DNA of 64,000 nucleotides from an uncultured Bradyrhizobium sp. (lineage in GTDB: Bacteria > Pseudomonadota > Alphaproteobacteria > Rhizobiales > Xanthobacteraceae). Position numbers and translations under genes: made by a program. This document shows, one piece after another, positions 18,861-25,773 of the stretch (position 1 is its first letter; the number at the start of each line of letters is the position of its first letter). Location of the stretch: NCBI RefSeq assembly GCF_947648125.1, contig NZ_CANSMR010000034.1, positions 16,646 to 80,645 of the forward strand, read 5' to 3'. The notes below the pieces were generated by a model, which searched no databases, was not told where the DNA came from, and saw only the letters and a list, made by a program, of their open reading frames with translations.

Positions 18861-18969
18861 TGCCGGCCCACACTGCCTGCAACCCATTCCCGCGGTTGCG
18901 TTATGACGGTGCGGCGCAATGCGTGATACCGTCTCGTCAAGCAGACCCATCGCCTTGCGGGAGGATCTC

Positions 18970-20451
18970 ATGAAGACCTATCAGCTCTACATCAACGGCC
19001 AGTATGTCGACCCCGCCAATGGCGAGTGGTTCGATACGATCGATCCCTATCGCGGTGAGGCCTGGGCCAAGATCCCGCGCGGCACGGCCGCCGATGCCGA
19101 CAAAGCGGTGAAGGCCGCCAATGAGGCGATGTGGCGCGGCCCGTGGGCGAAGATGACGGCCTCCGCGCGCGGCAAGGTGATGCGCAAGCTCGGCGATCTC
19201 GTCGCAGCCAACGCGGAGCGCCTCGCCGAGATCGAGGTGCGCGACAACGGCAAGCTGATGGCCGAGATGCTGGGCCAGCTCCGCTACCATCCGGAGTGGT
19301 GGTGGTATTTCGGCGGCCTCGTCGACAAGCTCGAGGGCGGCTTGGTGCCGATCGACAAGGCGGATACCTTTGCCTACACGACGCATGAGCCGGTCGGCGT
19401 CGTCGCGGCGCTGACCGCGTGGAATTCGCCGCTGCTGTTCGTCGCCTGGAAATGCGCCGCCGCGCTGGCAGCCGGTTGCGCCGTGGTCGTCAAGCCCTCG
19501 GAATTCACTTCGGCCAGCACGCTGGAATTCGCGGCACTGACGAAAGAGGCCGGCATTCCCGACGGCATCTTCAACGTGGTGACCGGCTTCGGGCCGGAGG
19601 CAGGCTCCGCGCTGATCGCCCATCCCGGCGTCGCGAAAATCACCTTCACCGGATCGGATACCACGGGCGCAAAAGTCTACGAGACCGCGGCCAAGAGCCT
19701 GAAGCGGGTCTCGCTCGAGCTCGGCGGCAAGTCGCCCAACATCGTGTTCGAGGATGCCGACCTCACGGCGGCTGCGGCCGGCGCGATCTCCGGCATCTTC
19801 GCTGCCACCGGCCAGACCTGCATCGCCGGTTCGCGCCTGCTGGTGCAGAGCTCGATCAAGGAGAAGTTCGTCGCGCGCGTGCTGGAGCTGGCGAAATCCG
19901 CCAAGATCGGCGATCCCATGCAAGCCGACACCAATGTCGGTCCGATCACGACGCCGGCGCAGTACAAGAAAGTGCTCGACTACATCGATATCGCGAAAGC
20001 CGAAGGCGCGCGCTGCCTGCTCGGCGGCAAGCCGGCCACAGGCGACGGCATCAAGGGCGGCCAGTTCGTCGAGCCGACCATCTTCACCGACGTCGACAAC
20101 ACCATGCGGATCGCCCGCGAGGAGGTGTTCGGCCCGGTGCTGTCGATCATCTCCTTCGACACCGAGGAAGACGCCATCCGCATCGCCAACGACACGATTT
20201 ACGGCCTTGCCGCCGGCATCTGGACCAAGGATCTCGCGCGCGCCATCCGCGTTCCGAAGCAGCTCCGCGCCGGCACCGTGTGGGTCAACACCTACCGCGC
20301 CATCAGCTACATGATGCCGTTCGGCGGCATGAAGTTCTCCGGCGTCGGCCGCGAAAGCGGCATCGACGCGGTGCGCGAATATCAGGAGACCAAGAGCGTC
20401 TGGATATCGACCGCGACCGACGTGCCGGCCAATCCGTTCGTGATGCGGTAA
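18970..20451 (+). CDS. NAD(P)-dependent aldehyde dehydrogenase
   Basis: A 493-residue class I/II ALDH family enzyme oxidising an aldehyde to an acid. Visible elements: cofactor stretch AALTAWNSPLLFVAWKCAAA, KPSEFTSASTLEFAAL, the FTGSDTTGAKVYE loop, the general base glutamate in SLELGGKSPNIV, and the catalytic cysteine in FAATGQTCIAGSRLLVQ. The C-terminal PFGGMKFSGVGRESG is typical. The active-site asparagine is in AWNSP. Substrate is not determinable; the sequence looks most like carnitine-, betaine- or phenolic-aldehyde enzymes. GGAGG lies 5 nt before the ATG at 18970. Confidence 0.9.
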   Translation: MKTYQLYINGQYVDPANGEWFDTIDPYRGEAWAKIPRGTAADADKAVKAANEAMWRGPWAKMTASARGKVMRKLGDLVAANAERLAEIEVRDNGKLMAEMLGQLRYHPEWWWYFGGLVDKLEGGLVPIDKADTFAYTTHEPVGVVAALTAWNSPLLFVAWKCAAALAAGCAVVVKPSEFTSASTLEFAALTKEAGIPDGIFNVVTGFGPEAGSALIAHPGVAKITFTGSDTTGAKVYETAAKSLKRVSLELGGKSPNIVFEDADLTAAAAGAISGIFAATGQTCIAGSRLLVQSSIKEKFVARVLELAKSAKIGDPMQADTNVGPITTPAQYKKVLDYIDIAKAEGARCLLGGKPATGDGIKGGQFVEPTIFTDVDNTMRIAREEVFGPVLSIISFDTEEDAIRIANDTIYGLAAGIWTKDLARAIRVPKQLRAGTVWVNTYRAISYMMPFGGMKFSGVGRESGIDAVREYQETKSVWISTATDVPANPFVMR

Positions 20452-20459
20452 CTCTCCGT

Positions 20460-21221
20460 CTACACCTTCGCCGCCCCCGGCACGCCGCTGAACAATTTCG
20501 CCTGTTCGGCGCGGCCGGCGTCGACGATGCGGGTGGTGGCGGTTTCGATCGCCTCGCGCAGGCGGCTCATGAACTCGTCGCGCGGCAGGCCCGGCGGCAA
20601 TGGATCGAGGAATTCGACCACCAGCGTGCCGGGATAGCGCATGAAGGTGCGGCGCGGCCAGAACAGCCCGGAATTGAGCGCGATCGGCAGGCACGGCACG
20701 CCGCTCTCGGCGTAAATCTGCGCGACGCCGGCCTTGTAGTTCGGCGCAGCGCCGGGCGCCGTGCGGGTGCCTTCCGGAAAGATCACGAGTTGCCGGCCGA
20801 GCTTCACCTCGGCCGCCGCACGCTTCAGCGTCTTGATCAGCGAGCGCGGGCCGCCGCCGCGCTCGACCGAGATCATGCCGACCTTCTTCAGGTACCAGCC
20901 GAACACCGGGATCATCATCAGCTCGCGCTTGAGGATGAACAGCGGATGCTCGAAGAAGCGCACCAACGCGAACGTCTCCCAGAACGACTGGTGCTTGGAG
21001 GCGACGATCAGCGGCCCCGTCGGAATGTTCTCGACGCCGCGGAACTCGATCCGGATGTTGCAGATCACGCGCATCAGGAACAGGCTGGTGTTGGCCCACG
21101 CGGCCTCGATCGCCATCATCACGCCGCGCGGCAGCAGTAGCGCCGGCAGCGCGACGATGCAGAGCAGCACCAGCACCAGATAGAACAGCACGTTGAAGAT
21201 CAGCGAGCGCAGGAAGATCAT
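20460..21221 (-). CDS. plsC: 1-acyl-sn-glycerol-3-phosphate acyltransferase
   Basis: A 253-residue membrane-associated acyltransferase that makes phosphatidic acid from lysophosphatidic acid. It has an N-terminal hydrophobic segment (IFNVLFYLVLVLLCIVALPA) and the acyltransferase motifs: SKHQSFWETFAL (motif I, an HX4E variant of the usual HX4D), GMISVERGG (II) and FPEGTRT (III). The E in place of D is conservative but worth noting. The ATG at 21221 precedes the hydrophobic segment; the longer frame from 21254 runs into the family B repeat. YdcF lies immediately upstream in the same direction. Confidence 0.92.
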   Translation of the reverse strand: MIFLRSLIFNVLFYLVLVLLCIVALPALLLPRGVMMAIEAAWANTSLFLMRVICNIRIEFRGVENIPTGPLIVASKHQSFWETFALVRFFEHPLFILKRELMMIPVFGWYLKKVGMISVERGGGPRSLIKTLKRAAAEVKLGRQLVIFPEGTRTAPGAAPNYKAGVAQIYAESGVPCLPIALNSGLFWPRRTFMRYPGTLVVEFLDPLPPGLPRDEFMSRLREAIETATTRIVDAGRAEQAKLFSGVPGAAKV

Positions 21222-21229
21222 TTCAGTCC

Positions 21230-21310
21230 TTGTTTGAGCATGATCTCCGCACAAACGCGTGCTGCGTTCGTCGCGAAGGAAAGCCGCTCCGCATTTTTCA
21301 GGATCATGCT
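21230..21310. repeat. Extragenic repeat, family B
   Basis: Another copy of the GAGCATGATC...GGATCATGCT element, between the plsC start and the ydcF stop. Its right end touches the ydcF stop codon. Confidence 0.85.
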
Positions 21311-22028
21311 AGTCCCTGTCCGCCTGCGCCGTTGCCGGGCGGCGTGGCGTAGCTGCCGGCTGCTCGGCGAGATCCGAGGTCAGGTCGAGGCCGATATCGG
21401 CCAGCCGCACCCGCATCTCCGCGGCGACGTATTTGGCGTACTCCGATAGCAAGAGACGGAACGTTCCGCCACTCGTCCACCACGGCTCGTCGCGCCATTT
21501 GTCGCCGACGACCGCGAACGGGATCAGCGTGATATCCGGCATCGCATGTGACAGTTCCACGATCGCCCGCGGCATGTGGTAATTCGAGGTCACCACGATC
21601 AGCGACTTGAAGCCGCGCTCGTGCGCCCAGCGCCGGGTCTCCGCCGCATTGCTGCGGGTGTTGACCGCCGAGCGGTCGAGATCGACGCAGCACCGCATCA
21701 GCCCCTGGCTGTCCGGCACCGAGCGCGAAATGTCGCTGGCGTCGTTGGTCGGATGCACGCCGGAGATCAACAGGCGCTTGCCGTAGCCCGCGGCCAACAG
21801 CTCCATCGCGTCGGATACCCGCGACGAGCCGCCGGTCAGCACCACGATGCCGTCGGCATTATGCGGCGGATCGGTCTCGACGCCGCGCAATTGCGACAGG
21901 AAGCCGATGAAGCCGACCGCGGCGGCAACGAAGGCAAGCGCCAGCGGCACGACGATGACGACGCGCAGCCAGCCGCGCGCCTGCGCGGCATGGCCTTTCG
22001 GCGACGTATCGTCGGGCTGCAAACTCAT
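21309..22028 (-). CDS. YdcF/SanA-family (DUF218) membrane protein
   Basis: A 239-residue protein with one membrane helix near the N-terminus (VVIVVPLALAFVAAAVGFIG) and a DUF218 domain. Signature stretches are DGIVVLTGGSSRVSDAMEL, KRLLISGVHPTNDA, NTRSNAAETRRWA and SLIVVTSNYHMPRAIVEL. E. coli YdcF and SanA belong here; roles near the cell envelope are reported, with the exact reaction unclear. It is followed by plsC on the same strand and preceded by FtsX. Confidence 0.87.
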   Translation of the reverse strand: MSLQPDDTSPKGHAAQARGWLRVVIVVPLALAFVAAAVGFIGFLSQLRGVETDPPHNADGIVVLTGGSSRVSDAMELLAAGYGKRLLISGVHPTNDASDISRSVPDSQGLMRCCVDLDRSAVNTRSNAAETRRWAHERGFKSLIVVTSNYHMPRAIVELSHAMPDITLIPFAVVGDKWRDEPWWTSGGTFRLLLSEYAKYVAAEMRVRLADIGLDLTSDLAEQPAATPRRPATAQADRD

Positions 22029-22062
22029 GTGATGCGGATATCCTTCCCCTTGGGGATTTTAG

Positions 22063-22096
22063 AGCATGATCCGCAAAAGTGGAAACCGGTTTTGCC
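22063..22096. repeat. Half copy of family B repeat
   Basis: GAGCATGATCCGCAAAAGTG then GAAACCGGTTTT matches the reverse complement of the right half of family B (as in 31600-31625). It lies in the 159-base gap between ydcF and ftsX, where no other feature is seen. Confidence 0.7.
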
Positions 22097-22187
22097 TGGC
22101 CAGGGCCGCGCGGATGCTCGCGAAATCACACTCTGGCGGCGAAACGCGATCACGAAACCGGCCCCATGATTGCGACGCTGCGGGCCG

Positions 22188-23159
22188 TCAGTCGATGTCG
22201 TCGAGCGTGGCGAACAGGGTGCGCCGCGACGCCCATGCGGTGATCGCCGCGATCAGCACCGCCTGCAACGCTAGGACGAGGTAACCCGACGGACGCAGCG
22301 AGAACGTGCCGAGCAGCGCCGCGAACTGGTCGCCCACCGGCGTGCCGGAGAACCAGTTGGCGATCGACTCGGAGAAGCCGAACGCCAGCATCGCCGCGCC
22401 GCCGCCGATCAGCCCGCCCTCGAGGCCGAGCCGGAGGAAATGCCGCAGGAAGCGGTTGGCAATGAAGCTGTCACCGGCGCCGACGAAATGCAGCACCTCG
22501 ACGATCGGACGGTTGGACGCCATCGCGCCGCGGGTCGCGAACGACACCGAGATGATGGTGGCGATGATCACGAGGATCAGGATGCCGACCCCGGCAAACA
22601 CCGTGGCGCCGGTCATCGAACGCATGCGCTCGATCCAGGCGCGGTGATCGTCGACGCTCGCGGTCGGCGCCGCCTGCGTCACCCGCGCGCGCAACGCGGC
22701 GAGATCGAGCGTGGTGCCGGGCTGCACCCGCGCCACGATCACGCGCGGCACCGGCAACTCGTCGATCGAGAGCCCGCTGCCGAGCCACGGCTCCAGCAGC
22801 TTGGCGGATTCCTCCTTGCTGAACGGACGCACCTCGAGAATGCCGGACTGCGCCCGCATCGCCTCCACCGCGGCCTGCGCATCGCGGTCAAGGTCGCGCC
22901 CCGGCGAGGGGCGCACCTGGATGGTGATCTCGCTCGACACTTCCGATTGCCACTCGGCCGCCGATGCGCTGACCAGCAGCACGGTGCCTGTGGTCAGCGA
23001 GGCCAGGAAGGTCATGATCGCGACCACTGCGACCAGCGCGCGGCCGGAAATCGAGGCGCGCGGCACGATCGGCGACATGTTGCGCGCGGTGGCCGGGACC
23101 TGCGGGCGTTCGCGCCCGAGATCGACCAACGACACTTTCTCGTCGCCGCTCCTACTCAT
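22188..23159 (-). CDS. ftsX: Cell division protein FtsX
   Basis: A 323-residue inner-membrane protein with four predicted membrane segments: one after residue ~40 (LVAVVAIMTFLASLTTGTVL), then three in the C-terminal half around IVIIATIISVSFATR and SGYLVLALQAVLIAAITAWA. The large periplasmic loop lies between the first and second. FtsX with FtsE transmits cytosolic ATPase state to periplasmic peptidoglycan amidases. It is translationally coupled to ftsE, its ATG overlapping the end of ftsE by 8 nt. Confidence 0.93.
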   Translation of the reverse strand: MSRSGDEKVSLVDLGRERPQVPATARNMSPIVPRASISGRALVAVVAIMTFLASLTTGTVLLVSASAAEWQSEVSSEITIQVRPSPGRDLDRDAQAAVEAMRAQSGILEVRPFSKEESAKLLEPWLGSGLSIDELPVPRVIVARVQPGTTLDLAALRARVTQAAPTASVDDHRAWIERMRSMTGATVFAGVGILILVIIATIISVSFATRGAMASNRPIVEVLHFVGAGDSFIANRFLRHFLRLGLEGGLIGGGAAMLAFGFSESIANWFSGTPVGDQFAALLGTFSLRPSGYLVLALQAVLIAAITAWASRRTLFATLDDID

Positions 23160-23811
23160 AGATGTGCAGCCGTCCCTGATGCAGCACCAGCCGCCGCGCC
23201 TCGTATTGATCCATCAATGTAATGTCGTGGGTCGCGATGATAACCGCGGTGCCCGATTTGTTGAGCTCGATGAACAGCCGCAACAGGCGGCGCCCGAGCG
23301 TCGGATCGACGCTGCCGGTCGGCTCGTCCGCCAGCAGCAATTGCGGCCGCGAGATCACCGCGCGCGCGATCGCTGCGCGCTGCTTCTCGCCGCCCGACAG
23401 GATCGGCGGCAGCGCATCCATGCGCTCGCCGAGGCCGACCCATTTCAAGAGGTCGATCACCTCGCGGCGATAGGTCGACTCCTCGCGGCCCATCACGCGG
23501 AACGGCAGCGCGACGTTCTCATAGGTCGTCATGTGGTCGAGCAGACGGAAATCCTGCAGCACGATGCCGATCCGCTTGCGCAGGTCGGCGACCTGGTCCT
23601 TGCTCAGCAGGGAGACGTCCTTGCCGAACAGATTGACCAGCCCGCGGGTCGGCCGCAGCGACAGGAACAGCAGCCGCAGCAGCGAGGTCTTGCCGGCGCC
23701 GGACGGCCCGGTGAGGAACTGGAACGAATGCGCCGGGATCATGAAGGAGAGGTCGCGCAAAATCTCCGGGCCGAGCCCGTAGCGCAGACCGACATTTTCG
23801 AACCGAACCAA
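23152..23811 (-). CDS. ftsE: Cell division ATP-binding protein FtsE
   Basis: A 219-residue ABC ATPase. Walker A GPSGAGKTSLL is at residues 35-45, Q-loop VLQDFRLLDHM, signature LSGGEKQRAAIARA, Walker B LLLADEPTGSVD and H-loop IIATHD. It partners FtsX at the divisome. I start it at TTG 23811 because GGAG lies 8 nt upstream and the family begins MVRFENV; the frame extends to 23997 but that extension is unlike FtsE. It is divergent from the zinc-ribbon gene. Confidence 0.93.
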   Translation of the reverse strand: MVRFENVGLRYGLGPEILRDLSFMIPAHSFQFLTGPSGAGKTSLLRLLFLSLRPTRGLVNLFGKDVSLLSKDQVADLRKRIGIVLQDFRLLDHMTTYENVALPFRVMGREESTYRREVIDLLKWVGLGERMDALPPILSGGEKQRAAIARAVISRPQLLLADEPTGSVDPTLGRRLLRLFIELNKSGTAVIIATHDITLMDQYEARRLVLHQGRLHIYE

Positions 23812-24087
23812 TGCGCTAGCTCCGTTCGAGAGGGCCTGTGGCCCAATACCCCGCTCCAGGGCCTTTTCCGTTCCGATGAAATCGGAACGGGGCTCTGGAT
23901 TCTTGTTTGGACGCGTTTTCTTCACGCGAACCGGTACCCACTTCGCTCGAAAACGCTTTCGCGGCCCGAACCCCCGCCGAGCGGCCGCGAACCGCACAGA
24001 ACGCTTGTGCGTCGGTTATGGTTTCCGATTCGTTAACGGTCGTTCAGTAGCATCCGGGCATACCACACGGTGGAGATTCGGCTCCAT

Positions 24088-24948
24088 ATGCATATCGTTT
24101 GCCCGCATTGTACAACATCCTACGCCATCAATCCGGCCACCCTGGGTGAGGCCGGACGCACGGTCCGTTGTTCCCGCTGCCGCGAGGTCTGGCTGGCCCG
24201 GCCGGAAGACGCAATCGGGGCGACCGCACCCACTTTGGCCTACGAGGCCGCGGGCTCCAATCTCGCCGCCGAATGGGACGCGATGGGCCGCGAGGAGGCT
24301 GACGCGACCCCGATGGTCGAGAGCCCCTCGATTTCGGCCGATTTACCCGCCGACGGGGACGCCGCCACGGAATGGCCGGCGGTAGCCGAGGCGGATGCCG
24401 CGGCCCATGCCGGCCCCCGGGAGGCCGGACAGCGCCGCTTCCGTCTGCCGCAGTTTCCCCGCCTGTTCCGCCTGCCGTCGCTCCCCCGGATTCCCTTCAT
24501 GCCCGTGATCGGCGCCCTGCCGACCACCTGCGCCGCGATGGGCGCGCTGATCATTGCGCTGTTCGTCTGGCGCAACGACGTGGTGCGGCTGCTGCCGCAG
24601 ACCGCGCTGTTCTACAAGATGGTCGGGCTCGACGTGAATTTGCGCGGCCTTGCCTTCAAGGACCTCAAGATCACCAACGAGACCGTGGACGGCAAGCCGG
24701 TGCTGGTGATCGAAGGCATGATCGTCGGCCAGACCCGGAAGCCGGTCGAATTGCCGCGGCTGCGCTTCTCGGTCCGCGACGCGCAGGGCGCGGAGATCTA
24801 TGCCTGGAACGCGGTGCTGGAGCAGCCGGTGCTCAATCCCGGCGAGCGCGCCTTCTTCAAGTCGCGCCTCGCCTCGCCGCCGCCTGAAGGCCGCAATATC
24901 GACGTACGCTTCTTCAACAAGCATGATCTCACCGGCGGCCGCGCCTGA
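24088..24948 (+). CDS. MJ0042-type zinc-ribbon membrane protein (DUF3426)
   Basis: A 286-residue protein. The N-terminus begins MHIVCPHCTTSYAINP with a second CSRC about 25 residues on, a CxxC-CxxC zinc ribbon of the MJ0042 type. An Ala/Pro/Arg-rich spacer leads to one membrane segment near residues 140-165 (PTTCAAMGALIIALFVWRN), followed by a periplasmic DUF3426-like domain (VDGKPVLVIEGMIVGQTRKP; PRLRFSVRD). The role is unknown. The start at 24088 is where the zinc ribbon begins; a GTG at 24070 is possible. It is followed after 36 bases by the response regulator gene. Confidence 0.85.
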   Translation: MHIVCPHCTTSYAINPATLGEAGRTVRCSRCREVWLARPEDAIGATAPTLAYEAAGSNLAAEWDAMGREEADATPMVESPSISADLPADGDAATEWPAVAEADAAAHAGPREAGQRRFRLPQFPRLFRLPSLPRIPFMPVIGALPTTCAAMGALIIALFVWRNDVVRLLPQTALFYKMVGLDVNLRGLAFKDLKITNETVDGKPVLVIEGMIVGQTRKPVELPRLRFSVRDAQGAEIYAWNAVLEQPVLNPGERAFFKSRLASPPPEGRNIDVRFFNKHDLTGGRA

Positions 24949-24984
24949 GGCTGGGGCCACCACTTTCGGAAACCGACCATCACC

Positions 24985-25362
24985 ATGACGCGTGTTCTGA
25001 TCGCCGACGACGAAGACTCGATGCGCTCGCTGGTGGCGCGCGCCATCGCCATGGACGGCCACGAGACCGTGACCGCGCAGGACGGCGCCGAGGCGCTGGA
25101 GATGCTGACGCGCGATGAAGGCGCGTTCGACCTGCTGCTCACCGACATCCAGATGCCTGTCATGGACGGCATCGCGCTGGCGCTGACCGCGGCGCGCGAT
25201 TTCCCGGCGCTGAAGATCCTGCTGATGACCGGCTTCGCCCACCAGCGCGAGCGCGCCTCCGGCCTCGAGGCGATCGTGCATGACGTGGTGACCAAGCCGT
25301 TCTCGGTGGCCGATATCCGCACTGCGGTGGCGGATGCGCTGGCGGCAAGGAAGGCGCAATAG
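24985..25362 (+). CDS. Single-domain response regulator, CpdR-like
   Basis: A 125-residue receiver domain without an output domain. The acidic pocket is ADDEDS (residues 7-12), the phosphorylation site is probably Asp54 in LLLTDIQMP, the conserved threonine is in LLMTGFA, and the lysine is in VVTKPFSV. Overall it resembles CpdR, which in alphaproteobacteria directs ClpXP proteolysis during the cell cycle, but single receivers with this shape also occur elsewhere, so CpdR is an inference. It follows the zinc-ribbon gene closely and precedes a repeat cluster. Confidence 0.8.
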   Translation: MTRVLIADDEDSMRSLVARAIAMDGHETVTAQDGAEALEMLTRDEGAFDLLLTDIQMPVMDGIALALTAARDFPALKILLMTGFAHQRERASGLEAIVHDVVTKPFSVADIRTAVADALAARKAQ

Positions 25363-25366
25363 CTCG

Positions 25367-25455
25367 TCATTGCCGGGCTTGACCCGGCAATCCATGGCCG
25401 AAGAACAACTCTCGCGAAGCTCGATGGATGCGCGGGTCAAGCCCGCGCATGACGA
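25367..25455. repeat. Extragenic inverted repeat, family D
   Basis: CGTCATTGCCGGGCTTGACC then CGGCAATCCATGG at the left, and GATGCGCGGGTCAAGCCCGC then GCATGACGA at the right, with arms that pair. A related element, split by a family B copy, is at 45726-45891. Confidence 0.85.
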
Positions 25456-25517
25456 GGGTGGTGCGCGGTGCTTTCCGCGTCGTCATTGCAAGCGAAGCAA
25501 CTCGCTTCACATTTGGT

Positions 25518-25656
25518 GTCATGCCCCGCCACCGGGTCGCGCGAACGCGCGCCCGATGACAGGCTCCAGCGGGGCATCCAGTACGCCGCGGCTTCTCGAT
25601 TCCATCGCTGGCGTCTCTGGAATACTGGATCGCCCGGTCGAGCCGGGCGATGACAG
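25518..25656. repeat. Extragenic inverted repeat with inner mini-element
   Basis: The outer ends GTCATGCCCCG and CGGGGCAT enclose GGGTCGCGCGAACGCGCGCC then CGATGACAGGCTCC (25534-25567). A further inverted pair, ATCCAGTACGCC with ATACTGGATCGCCCGGTC, ends at GGGCGATGAC. The inner mini-element recurs at 30096-30130. Confidence 0.7.
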
Positions 25657-25680
25657 TAGAGGGCGCGGGGCCTTCGCCTC

Positions 25681-25766
25681 CGTCATTGCGAGCGAAGCGA
25701 AGCAATCCATGGTTCAACGCGGGCGGAAGCATGGATTGCTTCGTCGCTGCGCTCCTCGCAATGACG
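25681..25766. repeat. RPE-like inverted repeat, family C
   Basis: CGTCATTGCGAGCGAAGCGA then AGCAATCCATGG, and GCATGGATTGCTTCGTCGCT then GCTCCTCGCAATGACG as the pairing arm. It is the last of three elements filling 25363-25773; no gene is visible there. Confidence 0.87.
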
Positions 25767-25773
25767 AAGAGCC

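Noticed and set aside
25363-25773. Possible CRISPR-like repeat cluster
   Set aside because: The elements are three different inverted repeats, not equal-length direct repeats with spacers.
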